A stretch of 64,000 bases of DNA from Parasedimentitalea marina (GCF_004006175.1 NZ_CP033219.1:1984001-2048000); one strand, 5' to 3'. Positions 46,438-56,368 are shown, numbered from the stretch's first letter. Notes: generated by a model not told the origin, from the letters alone. Translations and numbers: made by a program.

Positions 46438-48006
46438 TTATTCCCATTCAATCGTACCCGGAGGTTTCGAGGTGATGTCGTAAGTTACCCGGTTGATGCC
46501 TTTGATTTCATTGATGATCCGCGTTGCGGTTTCACCCAGAAATTCATGGCTGAACGGATAGTAGTCGGCCGTCATGCCATCTACTGACGTCACAGCCCGC
46601 AGCGCGCAGGCAAAATCATAGGTGCGTCCATCGCCCATCACGCCAACGGTCCGAACAGGCAGGATGGCTACAAAGGCCTGCCAGATATCGTCGTAGAGCC
46701 CATGTTTTCGAATCTGGTCAATATAGACCGCATCGGCCTCGCGTAGGATTTCCAGCTTTTCACGGGTGATCTCGCCGGGGCATCGAATGGCAAGACCGGG
46801 ACCGGGGAAGGGGTGACGGCCGATAAAGCTGGCCGGAAGGCCCAGCTCGCGACCCAAAGCACGCACTTCATCTTTAAACAGTTCACGCAGGGGTTCGACC
46901 AGTTTAAGGCCCATTTTTTCCGGTAGGCCACCAACGTTGTGGTGCGATTTGATGGTCACCGAAGGTCCACCGGAGAAGCTGACAGATTCAATGACATCCG
47001 GATACAATGTCCCCTGAGCCAGGAACTCGGCACCGTCGATGGAATTGGCGTGCTTCTGGAACACGTCGATGAACAGCCGCCCGATAATCTTGCGCTTGGT
47101 TTCCGGATCTGATTGTCCGTCCAACTCACCCAGGAACAGATCCTGTTCATCGGCATGGATGAACTGCATATTGTAGTTGTCGCGGAACATGGCGACGACT
47201 TCGTCCGACTCGCCCTTGCGCAACAGGCCGTGATCAACAAAGACGCAAGTCAACTGATCGCCGATGGCCTCGTGCAGCAAAACGGCAGTGACCGAACTGT
47301 CGACGCCACCGGACAGGCCGCAGATGACTTTCTTGTCGCCAACTTGCTCGCGAATCGCCGCAATGGCCTGCTCGCGGTACAAACCCATGGTCCAGTCGCC
47401 GGTGAAACCAGCCAAGCGCACAAAGTTTTCGTAGAGTTTGGCACCGTTGGGTGTGTGGTGTACTTCTGGGTGGAACTGCACCGCATAGAAATTTCGCGCG
47501 GCGTCGGCGGTTATTGCGTATGGCGCGTTGGGAGAGGTCCCATAGACCTCAAATCCGGGCGCAATCTCACTAACATGGTCACCGTGGCTCATCCAGACTT
47601 GCTCGCGGTCGGCGTCGTCAGCGAACCAGCCGTCGAGCAGTGGCAAGGATTTCACAGTTGGCGTGACGTAGGCACGGCCAAATTCGGCAGTTCCATGGCC
47701 GCTGTCTACCTGACCGCCCAATTGTTGCATCATCATCTGCTGACCATAGCAAATGCCCAAAATGGGCACGCCGTAGTCAAATATCTCTTGTGGCACCCTT
47801 GGGCTGCCCTCTCGGGTCACACTGTCAGGCCCGCCAGAGAAAATCACTGCTTTGGGCGCCATATCGCGCACAAAAGCCATCGTGATGTTCTGATAGGGGT
47901 GAATTTCGCAATAGACGTTCAGTTCACGCAGGCGGCGCGCAATTAGCTGCGTAACCTGGCTGCCGAAGTCGATGATGAGAAGGCGGTCATGGGATGTCTG
48001 GCTCAT
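46438..48006 (-). CDS. guaA: GMP synthase (glutamine-hydrolysing)
   Basis: The protein has 522 residues from ATG 48006. The N-terminal class I amidotransferase has [15 protein letters not shown] (Cys nucleophile) and [11 protein letters not shown]. The ATP pyrophosphatase P-loop is [12 protein letters not shown], and the C-terminal dimer domain contains [11 protein letters not shown] and the final KPPGTIEWE. It converts XMP to GMP. A longer open frame to 48195 covers a hairpin-rich spacer and is not credible. It is divergent from the MttB-family gene. Confidence 0.97.
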   Translation of the reverse strand: MSQTSHDRLLIIDFGSQVTQLIARRLRELNVYCEIHPYQNITMAFVRDMAPKAVIFSGGPDSVTREGSPRVPQEIFDYGVPILGICYGQQMMMQQLGGQVDSGHGTAEFGRAYVTPTVKSLPLLDGWFADDADREQVWMSHGDHVSEIAPGFEVYGTSPNAPYAITADAARNFYAVQFHPEVHHTPNGAKLYENFVRLAGFTGDWTMGLYREQAIAAIREQVGDKKVICGLSGGVDSSVTAVLLHEAIGDQLTCVFVDHGLLRKGESDEVVAMFRDNYNMQFIHADEQDLFLGELDGQSDPETKRKIIGRLFIDVFQKHANSIDGAEFLAQGTLYPDVIESVSFSGGPSVTIKSHHNVGGLPEKMGLKLVEPLRELFKDEVRALGRELGLPASFIGRHPFPGPGLAIRCPGEITREKLEILREADAVYIDQIRKHGLYDDIWQAFVAILPVRTVGVMGDGRTYDFACALRAVTSVDGMTADYYPFSHEFLGETATRIINEIKGINRVTYDITSKPPGTIEWE

Positions 48007-48091
48007 GCTGGCGCGATAGAACAGACGGCGGGATTTCGCAAGCAAAATTACGTCAACACAGACAGTGTTGTGCAGGGAGAGACGACAAGAA

Positions 48092-48158
48092 GGGGGCTGC
48101 CTGCCCCCTCTGGCCTGATAAGGCCATTCACCCCGGGGAGTATTTGCGAAAAGATGAA
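48092..48158. repeat. Hairpin-rich intergenic element, possible dispersed Rhodobacterales repeat
   Basis: Two tight hairpins (GGGGGC/GCCCCC at 48092-48108 and TGGCCT/AGGCCA at 48111-48126) are followed by a CCCCGGGG palindrome and a GAGTATTT...AAGATGAA tail. From memory, very similar blocks are scattered between genes in many Rhodobacteraceae genomes. It lies between guaA and the MttB-family gene. I saw no second copy in this window. Confidence 0.45.
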
Positions 48159-48279
48159 CGTTGCCGAGGCAGCCAGGATGAATGTCGCTTTTCAACTTGA
48201 ATGGCCGTTATCCTTCGACGGCGTCTGGCAGCCTTGGGTTAGATAAAGACAACAAAACGCCTGCTATGAAGGACAGAAC

Positions 48280-49824
48280 ATGGCCGAAGCAACTTCACGT
48301 AAACGCAGCCGCTCAGGGGGTGGGGCGTCGCGCCGCGCTGAACGGACCAGTGTAAAAATCGAAACGGCCAAGTATATCCAGCGCAATATCCCAAATTTTG
48401 AGGTATTGAGTGAAGAGGCCCTCGATGTGATCGAGACCAATGCTGAAACGGTGCTCGCCGAAATCGGTGTGAATTTCGTAGATAACCCTGCGGCGTTGCA
48501 GCGGTGGCGTGACGCCGGGGCTGAGGTCGAGGGCGAAAGGGTCCGGATCCCACGTGGCCTGGCCAAGAAACTGATCGCCACGGCGCCTTCTGAGTTTACA
48601 CAGCACGCCCGGAACCCAGAAAAGTCGGTTGTCATTGGCGGCAAGAACCTGGTGTGCGCGCCGGTCTATGGACCTCCGTTTGTGCGGGACGTCGAAGGGG
48701 GCCGACGCTATGCGACTATGGCCGATTTCGAGAAATTTGTTAAACTGGCCTATATGTCCAAATGGCTGCACCATTCCGGTGGTACAGTTTGTGAACCAAC
48801 AGATGTTCCGGTGAACAAACGGCATTTGGATATGTTGTTTGCGCATATGACATTGTCGGACAAACCGTTCATGGGATCGGTGACAGACCCGACACGAGCG
48901 CAAGACAGTGTCGAAATGTGCGAAATTCTTTTTGGCAAAGAATTCGTGCAGGACAACACCGTGATGACGTCGTTGATCAACATCAACTCGCCGATGACAT
49001 TTGATGATGTCATGATGGGTGCGTTGGAAGTTTATGCCAAAAACAACCAGGCTTGCATCATTTCTCCGTTCATTGTTGGCGGGGCAATGGCGCCTGTTTC
49101 GGTGGCTGGTACACTGACCCAGGTCTTGGCCGAGGTCATGGCAGGGATCGCCTATAGTCAGCTGATCCGTCCTGGCGCACCGGTGATTTTTGGTGCTTTT
49201 GTCAGCTCGATCGATATGAATTCCGGGGCTCCGACCTTTGGAACACCTGAAGCTTCGCTTGTCACTTATGGCGCAGGTCAATTGGCGCGCCGATTAGGAT
49301 TGCCATTCCGGTCGTCCGGATCGTTCTGTGGCTCAAAGATTCCAGATGCTCAGGCCGCATATGAGACGGCAAATAGCCTGAACATGGGTCTGATGTCAGG
49401 TGTCAACTTTATGCTGCATTCCTGTGGTTGGCTTGAAGGTGGGCTGGTGGCCTCGTTCGAGAAATTTGTCATGGATGCGGATCAGTTGGGGGCCTTGCAT
49501 GGGTTGGCCAAGGGCGTGCCGATGGAGGAAGACGACCAGGCCCTGGACGCAATCCGCGAAGTTGGCCCTGGGGGGCATTACCTTGGGTGTGCCCATACAC
49601 AGGCCAATTTCAAGACTGCGTTCTGGAAATCTGAGGTCTTTGATTACAAGCCGTTTGAGACCTGGGATGAGGACGGCGGTCGCGATACCACGGCAATTGC
49701 CAGCGATCGGGTGGCGCATTTGATCGCCCATTACAAAGCCCCCAGTCTTGACCCGGAAATTCATGCAGCCCTGGTGGCCTATGTAAACGAAAAGAAAGAG
49801 TCGATGTCTGACGCGTTTGCGTAG
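48280..49824 (+). CDS. MttB-family (trimethylamine methyltransferase-like) corrinoid methyltransferase
   Basis: This 514-residue TIM-barrel protein is of the MttB superfamily (COG5598). Segments include GGTVCEPTDVPVNKRHLDML, GSVTDPTRAQDSV and SGSFCGSKIPDAQAAYE. The frame has no in-frame TAG, so it is not a pyrrolysine enzyme. Non-pyrrolysine members demethylate quaternary amines such as glycine betaine or proline betaine, passing the methyl group to a corrinoid protein. The substrate is unknown, and no corrinoid protein or MtgA-like partner is adjacent. The N-terminus is basic and Arg-rich. A terminator follows inside the convergent gene. Confidence 0.9.
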   Translation: MAEATSRKRSRSGGGASRRAERTSVKIETAKYIQRNIPNFEVLSEEALDVIETNAETVLAEIGVNFVDNPAALQRWRDAGAEVEGERVRIPRGLAKKLIATAPSEFTQHARNPEKSVVIGGKNLVCAPVYGPPFVRDVEGGRRYATMADFEKFVKLAYMSKWLHHSGGTVCEPTDVPVNKRHLDMLFAHMTLSDKPFMGSVTDPTRAQDSVEMCEILFGKEFVQDNTVMTSLININSPMTFDDVMMGALEVYAKNNQACIISPFIVGGAMAPVSVAGTLTQVLAEVMAGIAYSQLIRPGAPVIFGAFVSSIDMNSGAPTFGTPEASLVTYGAGQLARRLGLPFRSSGSFCGSKIPDAQAAYETANSLNMGLMSGVNFMLHSCGWLEGGLVASFEKFVMDADQLGALHGLAKGVPMEEDDQALDAIREVGPGGHYLGCAHTQANFKTAFWKSEVFDYKPFETWDEDGGRDTTAIASDRVAHLIAHYKAPSLDPEIHAALVAYVNEKKESMSDAFA

Positions 49825-49837
49825 CGCGACCTCAGCA

Positions 49838-50191
49838 CTAAGTCTGTTGATTTGGAACAGGGCGGTTATCGATATCGGTGGCCGCCCTTTTTTTATCCAA
49901 TCGCAAGCGGTTGTTGTCTGACAACAGCTGCGACTCGGCCATCAATGCGATCAACACTTCGATATGGCGCATGAGGGGATAGCCGGGGTCATTGTTAAGG
50001 CGGCTTTCGTTCAGCTGTTGTTCTTGCTCGATCAGTTGCAATACCGCGACTGCAGACTTGGGCATTCTGCCATAGCCTAACAAGCGTGGCAGGTGACGGT
50101 CCCGGCAGTATTCGCGGGCCCCAATGCGGGCAGCACGGATGAGAAGTCGCGGGCGATGCAAGGTTGATAATCGACCAATCAGATCCAGCAT
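49838..50191 (-). CDS. DUF6477-family protein
   Basis: This 117-residue basic helical protein has the family segments RRPRLLIRAAR-like (HRPRLLIRAARIGAREYCRD) and MRHIEVLIALMAE. Proteins of this kind seem restricted to Rhodobacterales and often lie beside a DUF6456 gene, as here. Function unknown. The ATG follows AAAGGA. Its last codons contain the terminator of the convergent MttB-family gene. It is divergent from the DUF6456 gene with a spacer of 236 bases. Confidence 0.75.
   Translation of the reverse strand: MLDLIGRLSTLHRPRLLIRAARIGAREYCRDRHLPRLLGYGRMPKSAVAVLQLIEQEQQLNESRLNNDPGYPLMRHIEVLIALMAESQLLSDNNRLRLDKKRAATDIDNRPVPNQQT
49860..49894 (+). terminator. Intrinsic terminator of the MttB-family gene, inside the DUF6477 coding end
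   Basis: GGGCGG at 49860-49865 pairs with CCGCCC at 49882-49887, followed by seven T. The 16-base loop has further partial pairing. It begins 36 bases after the MttB-family stop and lies within the 3' codons of the opposite gene. Confidence 0.75.
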
Positions 50192-50427
50192 TTCCTGGTC
50201 CTTTCTGTGTGGGAATTATCCACAGTATCACACATCTTTAGCGGGTGTTGCTGCGCAGCTTTACATGCGAGCGCTGCATTTATTATTGTTTACCATTTGG
50301 AAACAAAGATGACGGGAATTAAATTACTGTTGGAAATGGATAGACTGGTCATGGACACCGTGTGGGTAAACCTGGGGATAAACGGTGGATGATCTGACCT
50401 GACTGCCTGCTGTTGGGATATCAAAGA

Positions 50428-51498
50428 ATGCAAACACAGCCAGTTTCACCCTTGCCGAGTTGGGTGCCCAAAGAAGCCTGCCACTATTTAGACCATACCG
50501 AAGCCGGACGATCTATACGGCAACTGGCCCGAACTGCCGGTTGCCATGCCTCTACGGTATTGCGTCAGGTGAGACGGATCGAAACGCGGCGCGATGATCC
50601 ATTGGTTGATGGTGCCTTGCAACATCTTGCAACCTGTCACTACGGAGTGTCAGAAGGCACGGTACGGAACTGTAACCTATTCGAAGATGTTAAAGCTGGT
50701 GAGGCCGGCTTTGAACAAGATATGATTAGAATCTTACGGTGCCTGTGTCATAGCGGAGCAGTCCTGGCTGTGGCAGAGGGGATGGAGAAGGCAGTTATCG
50801 TTCGCGATACAAATGTTGATGCCGCCCGTAAAACTATTGTTGATCGTCGATTGGCCGAGGTTCTGGCGTTGCGCGACTGGATCAGCTGCGGCAACCCAGG
50901 GCGGTTGAGCCGGTACCATATCACTGCGTCTGGGCGTAGTGCCCTGAGCACCATGATGGCCGCAGCTGAAAACCTTGCCCAGGTAGAGTCGGGAGGGTTC
51001 TCTGAGGCGCAAAATGTATTTTCGGGCCAGACGCTGGGGATGAAAACGGAATCCAAAACCCCAAGGCGGATCAGATATGGCTTGGCCGAAAGCCCATTGG
51101 ACACTTTGGCAAGATTGCACGACCGAGACGGAAAGCCGTTTCTTTCGGCAGATTTAGTAGGGGCAGGGGAGCGACTGCGGGAAGATTATGAGTTGGCTCA
51201 AATAGGAAATCACTTAGCATTAGGCCAAAATCAGTTTAGCAATGAACAATGTGGCACATCAATTAAATCTGACCCGTCCGCGGCGGCTAAGAAACGAGCA
51301 ACAGGGGCTCTCAGCCATCTGGGGGCAGGGTTGAGCGATATTGCGCTTCGGTGTTGCTGCCACTTGGAGGGGCTGGAGGCCGCTGAGCGCCAATTAGGTT
51401 GGTCTGCGCGATCCGGCAAAGTGGTTTTACGGATCGCCCTGCAACAACTGAAATCCCATTATGACCGGCAATCCGGTTCAGATGATCTGATTGGCTGA
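50428..51498 (+). CDS. DUF6456 helix-turn-helix protein
   Basis: The protein has 356 residues from ATG 50428; a TTG at 50413 is an alternative. Residues about 28-55 form a helix-turn-helix (IRQLARTAGCHASTVLRQVR). The middle is a winged-helix-like region with GRLSRYHITASGR. The C-terminal part (about 215-350) has the DUF6456 pattern LARLHDRDGKPFLSADLVGA and later AERQLGWSARSGKVVLRIAL. It is probably a DNA-binding regulator particular to Rhodobacterales; targets unknown. The gene stands alone and is divergent from the DUF6477 gene. Confidence 0.82.
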   Translation: MQTQPVSPLPSWVPKEACHYLDHTEAGRSIRQLARTAGCHASTVLRQVRRIETRRDDPLVDGALQHLATCHYGVSEGTVRNCNLFEDVKAGEAGFEQDMIRILRCLCHSGAVLAVAEGMEKAVIVRDTNVDAARKTIVDRRLAEVLALRDWISCGNPGRLSRYHITASGRSALSTMMAAAENLAQVESGGFSEAQNVFSGQTLGMKTESKTPRRIRYGLAESPLDTLARLHDRDGKPFLSADLVGAGERLREDYELAQIGNHLALGQNQFSNEQCGTSIKSDPSAAAKKRATGALSHLGAGLSDIALRCCCHLEGLEAAERQLGWSARSGKVVLRIALQQLKSHYDRQSGSDDLIG

Positions 51499-51552
51499 CG
51501 CAGGGACTTGGGCGGAAATGCGCAGAACATCGAGGGGCAGGTTTTGAGGCTG

Positions 51553-51582
51553 AAAAAAAGAGGGCCCACCAATGGCGAGCCC
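51553..51582 (-). terminator. Intrinsic terminator of the peroxiredoxin gene
   Basis: A 9-base stem with two G-U pairs on the minus strand (51574-51582 with 51562-51570) has a 3-base loop and is followed by a run of seven T (A at 51553-51559), 38 bases after the stop. Confidence 0.8.
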
Positions 51583-51619
51583 AATTTAGCATCTAAGTAA
51601 TCCACGCGCAGACGGTGGA

Positions 51620-52156
51620 TTAGGCTGCTGTTTCTGTCAGGTAGGTCAGAACGGTTTCTGGGGACGAAACGCCATAGGGATCTTCACTGTGGTTATCTGC
51701 CAGCCCGGGTTCTTCGAACCAGGCTTCGACCACACCATTGTTTACAACGGCGGCATAACGCCAGGAACGATTGCCAAACCCAAGGTTATCCTTGGCCACA
51801 AGCATGCCCATCTTGCGCGTAAATTCACCTGAACCATCAGGGATTACGTCGACGTTCTGCAGGTCTTGCGACTCGGCCCATTTGTTCATGACAAAACTGT
51901 CGTTTACCGACATGCAGTAAATCGCATCGATTCCCTTGGCGCCAAAATCTGCAAAGCCGTTTTCAAAGCCAGGAAGCTGGTAGGTCGAACATGTAGGCGT
52001 AAAGGCACCGGGCAGCGAGAACAGGACGACGCGCTTACCGCTGAAATAATCAGTGGTTGTCTTGTCTTCCCAACGAAATGGGTTGGGGCCTTCAACGGAT
52101 TCGTCGCGCACGCGGGTGTTGAAAGTTACTTCGGGCAGTTTTACGCCAGCTTTCAT
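51620..52156 (-). CDS. Peroxiredoxin (Prx5/AhpE-like thiol peroxidase)
   Basis: The protein has 178 residues from ATG 52156, chosen because AGGA lies 9 bases upstream; an ATG at 52165 would leave no spacing. The peroxidatic cysteine is Cys56 in SLPGAFTPTCS, the Prx5 signature. A second cysteine near 81 (IYCMSVND) is conserved in the family. The C-terminal part FGNRSWRYAAVV and the conserved Arg match Prx5. It reduces peroxides with glutathione/glutaredoxin or thioredoxin. Unlike many relatives it has no fused glutaredoxin domain. Confidence 0.95.
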   Translation of the reverse strand: MKAGVKLPEVTFNTRVRDESVEGPNPFRWEDKTTTDYFSGKRVVLFSLPGAFTPTCSTYQLPGFENGFADFGAKGIDAIYCMSVNDSFVMNKWAESQDLQNVDVIPDGSGEFTRKMGMLVAKDNLGFGNRSWRYAAVVNNGVVEAWFEEPGLADNHSEDPYGVSSPETVLTYLTETAA

Positions 52157-52581
52157 TGGTAGCATTCCTGATTGGTTGGTGATCGGTTTGGCTGCAGACT
52201 TAAAATGATTCTAAAGTCGCCGCAATATCAGAGTCCGCATGTGACGATGTCGCGCATCAATGGCCAAGGTACACATCGTTTTACCTGGCATTCATATTTG
52301 CAATTTAACGTTTATCTACCGTCAGTTACTGGATCAAAGTTGAGAATTTTTCGACCTTGCCTTTTGTTATTTTGGTGAAATGTTTCCACTGAAGAACAAC
52401 CCCTAGATGACAAGCCAGGACAGATGAAAATTCATAGATCCGGGGTGTCGAGAACAGTTTGGCAAGGGGTTTACAGGTACAGGCATGTGACAGGTGCAAT
52501 ACAGCATTGCATTTTGGATCATTTCGGTGCCATTGATCCATGCTAAACACGGTCATGACAGTTGCCACAAAGGACATCCGC
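52157..52581 (+). other. Intergenic region between peroxiredoxin and lipA
   Basis: This 425-base divergent spacer has no credible gene, RNA or strong hairpin that I can see. It must hold both promoters. An in-frame extension of lipA back to 52540 is possible. Confidence 0.5.
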
Positions 52582-53535
52582 GTGAGAGATCTTAAAATCC
52601 CCGAACAGCGTCATCCTGAGAAAGCCCGCCGTCCGGACAATGCTCAACCGAAAAAGCCAAGTTGGATTCGGGTAAAGGCGCCTGGCGGTAAGGCCTATGC
52701 TGAAACTCATAAAATCATGCGTGACAATGGGTTAGTGACTGTTTGTGAGGAAGCTGGTTGCCCGAATGTCGGTGAATGCTGGTCTCAGGGACATGCCACC
52801 ATGATGATCATGGGCGAGGTCTGCACCCGTGCTTGTACTTTCTGTAACATTGCCACAGGCAAACCACCCGAAGATTTAGACGCCTTTGAGCCAGGCCGTG
52901 TAGCACATGCCGTGCAGAAGCTTGGGTTGAATCACGTGGTGGTCACCTCAGTAGACCGTGATGACATCACCGACGGTGGTGCGGACCATTTCGCCCAAAC
53001 TATTCGGGCTATCCGTCACCGCAGTCCGCAAACTACGATTGAAATTCTGACACCGGATTTCATCAAATGTGACCCCTCAGTGCTGGAAGTGGTTGTTGAG
53101 GCCCGGCCAGATGTGTTCAACCACAACTTGGAAACAGTGCCAGGTTTGTACCCTGAGGTTCGCCCCGGTGCCCGGTATTTCCATTCTCTGCGGTTGCTGC
53201 AGCGAGTCAAAGAAATGGATCCGACGATGTTTACCAAGTCTGGTATTATGGTCGGTCTGGGTGAAGACACCCAATCGGTGCGACAGGTTATGGACGATAT
53301 GCGTATGGCCGATATCGATTTTCTGACCATTGGCCAATATTTACAGCCGACACCTAAACATCACGCAGTTGATCGGTTTGTCACCCCGGAAGAGTTTGCC
53401 TCGTATGAAAAGGCGGCTTTTGGTAAGGGGTTTTTGATGGTGTCTTCAACGCCATTGACGCGGTCATCTTATCACGCGGGGGATGATTTTGCCCGATTGC
53501 GTGCTGCTCGTCAGGAAAAGCTAGGTAGTGTGTGA
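52582..53535 (+). CDS. lipA: Lipoyl synthase
   Basis: This radical-SAM enzyme has 317 residues. The auxiliary cluster uses Cys55, Cys60 and Cys66 ([12 protein letters not shown]), and the radical-SAM cluster uses Cys81, Cys85 and Cys88 (CTRACTFC). The third auxiliary ligand region RSSYHAGD closes the protein. It inserts two sulfurs into protein-bound octanoate. I chose GTG 52582 ([14 protein letters not shown]) because AAGGA lies 7 bases upstream and related proteins start there. ATG 52540 and 52555 are alternatives. Confidence 0.96.
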   Translation: MRDLKIPEQRHPEKARRPDNAQPKKPSWIRVKAPGGKAYAETHKIMRDNGLVTVCEEAGCPNVGECWSQGHATMMIMGEVCTRACTFCNIATGKPPEDLDAFEPGRVAHAVQKLGLNHVVVTSVDRDDITDGGADHFAQTIRAIRHRSPQTTIEILTPDFIKCDPSVLEVVVEARPDVFNHNLETVPGLYPEVRPGARYFHSLRLLQRVKEMDPTMFTKSGIMVGLGEDTQSVRQVMDDMRMADIDFLTIGQYLQPTPKHHAVDRFVTPEEFASYEKAAFGKGFLMVSSTPLTRSSYHAGDDFARLRAARQEKLGSV

Positions 53536-53547
53536 TTGATATTTAAA

Positions 53548-53572
53548 TGGCGCAACTTTGTCAGTTGCGTCA
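53548..53572. terminator. Hairpin between convergent lipA and hpt
   Basis: A 10-base stem with one G-U pair (TGGCGCAACT at 53548-53557 with AGTTGCGTCA at 53563-53572) and a 5-base loop lies just after lipA. It is only weakly T-flanked, so moderate strength at best. Confidence 0.5.
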
Positions 53573-53651
53573 TTCTGGTGTGATCCCTGACTAAGCAAAT
53601 ATTGCTGTTGGATTGCGCAAGATGCACCCGAAACTGTAATCGAATCACAGG

Positions 53652-54200
53652 TTATTCGGATTCTTCCGTGAATCGAACCGTGCCGATATAGGGCAAATTC
53701 CGGTTTCGTTGCGCATAGTCGATTCCATATCCGACTACGAACTCGTCTGGAATTTCAAATCCGATCCAATCGGAGCGGAAATCTACTTCGCGACGACTGG
53801 GTTTATCCAGAAGTGCAATTGATTTCAGACGCTTCGGGCTGCGACTTTGCAACAATTTGGTGACATGGTTCAAAGTATGTCCGGTATCAACGATGTCTTC
53901 GACAACCAAGACATCGCGACCTTCGATTGCGCCTCGTAAATCCTTGAGAATTCGGACTTCCCGACTGCTTTCCATCGAGTCTCCATAGGAAGACGCCTCT
54001 AAGAAATCCACCTCGATCGGCAGGTCCAATTCCCGGACGAGATCGGCGATGAAAACAAACGACCCTCGCAACAACCCGACTACAATCAGTTTGTCGGTCC
54101 CATCAAATTCTGTAGTGATTTCACTGCATAACTCTTCGATGCGGGCTGCAATGGTCTTGGCACTGATCATAACATCAATGACATATGGCCGCTGTGACAT
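53652..54200 (-). CDS. hpt: Hypoxanthine phosphoribosyltransferase
   Basis: The protein has 182 residues from ATG 54200, which follows AGAGGT at good spacing; a longer frame to 54275 lacks support. The PRPP-binding motif is [14 protein letters not shown]. Other family segments are [16 protein letters not shown] and [22 protein letters not shown]. It salvages hypoxanthine to IMP. It complements the gpt gene at 24 kb. The gene is divergent from coq10, with its start about 70 bases away. Confidence 0.95.
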   Translation of the reverse strand: MSQRPYVIDVMISAKTIAARIEELCSEITTEFDGTDKLIVVGLLRGSFVFIADLVRELDLPIEVDFLEASSYGDSMESSREVRILKDLRGAIEGRDVLVVEDIVDTGHTLNHVTKLLQSRSPKRLKSIALLDKPSRREVDFRSDWIGFEIPDEFVVGYGIDYAQRNRNLPYIGTVRFTEESE

Positions 54201-54273
54201 AGTTGACCTCTTGAATTTTTTGTCTTCATAGGACAATACGCGCCATGAATATAGTAGGAAACTCCAAACCCTC

Positions 54274-54717
54274 ATGCCGACACATTCTGAAATCCGTCAC
54301 TTGCCGTTCACGGCGCAACAGATGTACGATCTGGTGGCCGACGTTGGGCAATACCCAAAATTTCTGCCATGGTGTTCCGCGGCGCGAATACGCGGAACCA
54401 CAGAGTTAGGTGATGCCTTGATCATGGAGGCAGATTTGGTGATTTCGTTCAAAGTGTTCCGTGAGCGGTTTGGCAGCAGGGTCACGCTTTACTCAAAAGA
54501 TCAAAAGATCGATACCGAGTATCTGGATGGTCCATTCCGGTATTTGACTTCAACTTGGTCATTTGTCGACACAAAGGATGGGTGCGAAGTCTCGTTCTTT
54601 GTTGATTTCGAATTCAAAAATGCAATTTTGCAGGGAATCATTGGCGTGGTTTTCAATGAGGCCATGCATCGAATTGTGAGAGCCTTCGAACACCGTGCCA
54701 GTGATCTTTACGGTTAA
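54274..54717 (+). CDS. Coenzyme Q-binding protein COQ10/RatA family (START-like)
   Basis: This 147-residue polyketide-cyclase/START-like protein has the family N-terminus ([21 protein letters not shown]), the PWC segment, RVTLY and the C-terminal helix ([15 protein letters not shown]). COQ10 proteins bind ubiquinone and support respiration. The same family is often labelled RatA toxin, which is probably misleading here. In Rhodobacterales it commonly lies near lipA; here hpt on the other strand sits between them. Confidence 0.9.
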   Translation: MPTHSEIRHLPFTAQQMYDLVADVGQYPKFLPWCSAARIRGTTELGDALIMEADLVISFKVFRERFGSRVTLYSKDQKIDTEYLDGPFRYLTSTWSFVDTKDGCEVSFFVDFEFKNAILQGIIGVVFNEAMHRIVRAFEHRASDLYG

Positions 54718-54885
54718 GATATAGGTTACCGACCCGACCCCAGCATCTGACAATCCCCCATTGGCCTAATTGGATTGACCGCGTTTGCATATCCCTGTGT
54801 GGTTTTCAAACTTTGAAACCATGTCGGTTTAATGCAGGGCGTAGTGCATAAAATCAGCACCTGTCTGTCGCCGTGGGTCAGTGGT

Positions 54886-55383
54886 CTATTTTTGTAACGT
54901 TTCCTGGGTGGCCACCACGGCCTGATACAAGAGAGTCAGGGCATGTTCCTGAGCAGATTTGCGCACGTTTGAACGGCCCAGTGGGCCAAATTCAACTGTT
55001 TCCGAAGTAGGGGCTTGATCAGATACTGCGATGCTGAAACAAACCCGGCCTTCGGGTTTGTGATCTGATCCTCCGGGGCCGGCAATTCCTGTAATTGACA
55101 CTGCAAGTGTAGCGTCAGAATTGCGGAGTGCGCCGAGAGACATCTCTTCAGCGACTTCCCGGCTTACGGCTCCAAAGGACGAAATAGTGGCGCCGGACAC
55201 GCCCAACATTTCAACTTTGGCTGCATTGGAATAGGTGACAAAGCCGCGATCAAAAACTACTGACGATCCAGGGCAGTTGGTTAAGGCGGCGGCGACAAGA
55301 CCGCCAGTGCAGCTTTCTGCGGCGGCAATGGTCACGTTGGCGGCCTTTGCCTTGGCGATAAGGTCCGTTAGGTCCGGGGTCAT
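54886..55383 (-). CDS. CinA-family nicotinamide-nucleotide amidase (PncC domain)
   Basis: This 165-residue protein consists only of the CinA C-terminal domain: [19 protein letters not shown], then [26 protein letters not shown] and [16 protein letters not shown]. It hydrolyses nicotinamide mononucleotide to nicotinate mononucleotide in NAD recycling. Its ATG overlaps the pgpA stop by four bases; it is the last gene of the ispD-ispF-pgpA unit. Confidence 0.93.
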   Translation of the reverse strand: MTPDLTDLIAKAKAANVTIAAAESCTGGLVAAALTNCPGSSVVFDRGFVTYSNAAKVEMLGVSGATISSFGAVSREVAEEMSLGALRNSDATLAVSITGIAGPGGSDHKPEGRVCFSIAVSDQAPTSETVEFGPLGRSNVRKSAQEHALTLLYQAVVATQETLQK

Positions 55384-55892
55384 TGGTTAAACATCGGTTG
55401 CAGGACTCCGTGCCAAAGACCCGCACAAACTATTACACCAATGGCAGCAAATATCCCGGCAATTACATCATCCAGCATCACCCCCACAGCGTCACCGCGT
55501 CGGTCGGCACGGCCAATTGGGCCTGGCTTGGTAATGTCAAACAGGCGGAACAGCCCAAAAGCCACCACCCAACCTGGCCACATTGCAAGGATATCAATGC
55601 CGTGCATCCAAGACGCATAACTGAGAGGTAGCAGCGCTATGAACTGGCCGGCGACTTCATCAATGACAATTTCAGATGGGTCATGGTCGTCGGACCCTTG
55701 TGTCATTTCATTTGTTGCCCAGATACCTTTGATATACGTGCCCACCACTGCCAGAGCGAGAAGCGGCAGGCCGCCGAGCGTGTGAAAGGCCCAAGCCAGG
55801 GGCAGCGCGACCAAAGATCCCCATGTTCCTGGGGCTGGGCGGAGATATCCAACTCCGCCAACTGTGGCGGTCAATTGGGCTAAACGGTTCAT
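55380..55892 (-). CDS. pgpA: Phosphatidylglycerophosphatase A
   Basis: This 170-residue membrane protein contains [32 protein letters not shown] and the C-terminal [13 protein letters not shown] segments, all PgpA hallmarks. About four membrane helices are visible. It dephosphorylates phosphatidylglycerol phosphate to phosphatidylglycerol. Four-base overlaps join it to ispF upstream and cinA downstream. Confidence 0.95.
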   Translation of the reverse strand: MNRLAQLTATVGGVGYLRPAPGTWGSLVALPLAWAFHTLGGLPLLALAVVGTYIKGIWATNEMTQGSDDHDPSEIVIDEVAGQFIALLPLSYASWMHGIDILAMWPGWVVAFGLFRLFDITKPGPIGRADRRGDAVGVMLDDVIAGIFAAIGVIVCAGLWHGVLQPMFNQ

Positions 55893-56368
55893 ATCTTCAC
55901 CAATGCGGCAGTGGCCAAAGCGGCGATACCTTCGCCACGACCTGTGAAGCCAAGTTTCTCGGAGGTAGTGGCCTTAACCGAAACGCGGTCGATCTGAATA
56001 TTCAGGATGCGCGAAAGCTCGGCCCGCATTCGTTCAGCATGTGGGCCAATTTTGGGAAATTCGCAGACCAACGTGCAATCAACGTTGGAAATGACAAAGC
56101 CCCGATCGCGGGTCAGATCAACGGCATGACGCAAAAAAATCTCACTTGCCGCACTTTTCCACTGTGGATCAGAGGGGGGGAAATGTTGGCCGATGTCACC
56201 CTGTGCCAAGGCACCGTATAGAGCATCTGTTATTGCATGCATCCCAACATCCGCATCAGAATGGCCTTGTAACCCTTTGTTAAAAGGAACCTCTACCCCA
56301 CATAGAGTAACCTGATCCCCAGGTCCGAAGCGGTGCACATCATAGCCATTTCCCAGTCTGATATCCAT
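55889..56368 (-). CDS. ispF: 2-C-methyl-D-erythritol 2,4-cyclodiphosphate synthase
   Basis: This 159-residue enzyme has the zinc site in GNGYDVHRF (Asp10, His12), a third ligand in LQGHSDADV, and the C-terminal [21 protein letters not shown]. It forms the cyclodiphosphate in the non-mevalonate isoprenoid pathway. Its ATG directly follows the ispD TAA in the same reading frame, with GGGGA 5 bases before the TAA-ATG junction as a possible ribosome binding site. In many alphaproteobacteria the two are one fused IspDF protein. Confidence 0.97.
   Translation of the reverse strand: MDIRLGNGYDVHRFGPGDQVTLCGVEVPFNKGLQGHSDADVGMHAITDALYGALAQGDIGQHFPPSDPQWKSAASEIFLRHAVDLTRDRGFVISNVDCTLVCEFPKIGPHAERMRAELSRILNIQIDRVSVKATTSEKLGFTGRGEGIAALATAALVKI

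Noticed and set aside
48313..49281. 322-codon open frame antisense to the MttB-family gene
   Set aside because: No recognisable protein; antisense shadow of a clear coding region.
48280..49824. Pyrrolysine-containing MttB
   Set aside because: No in-frame TAG within the gene, and its end at a normal TAG stop gives the family length.
54274..54717. RatA toxin of a toxin-antitoxin pair
   Set aside because: The family is a START-like COQ10 protein, and no RatB-like partner is adjacent.
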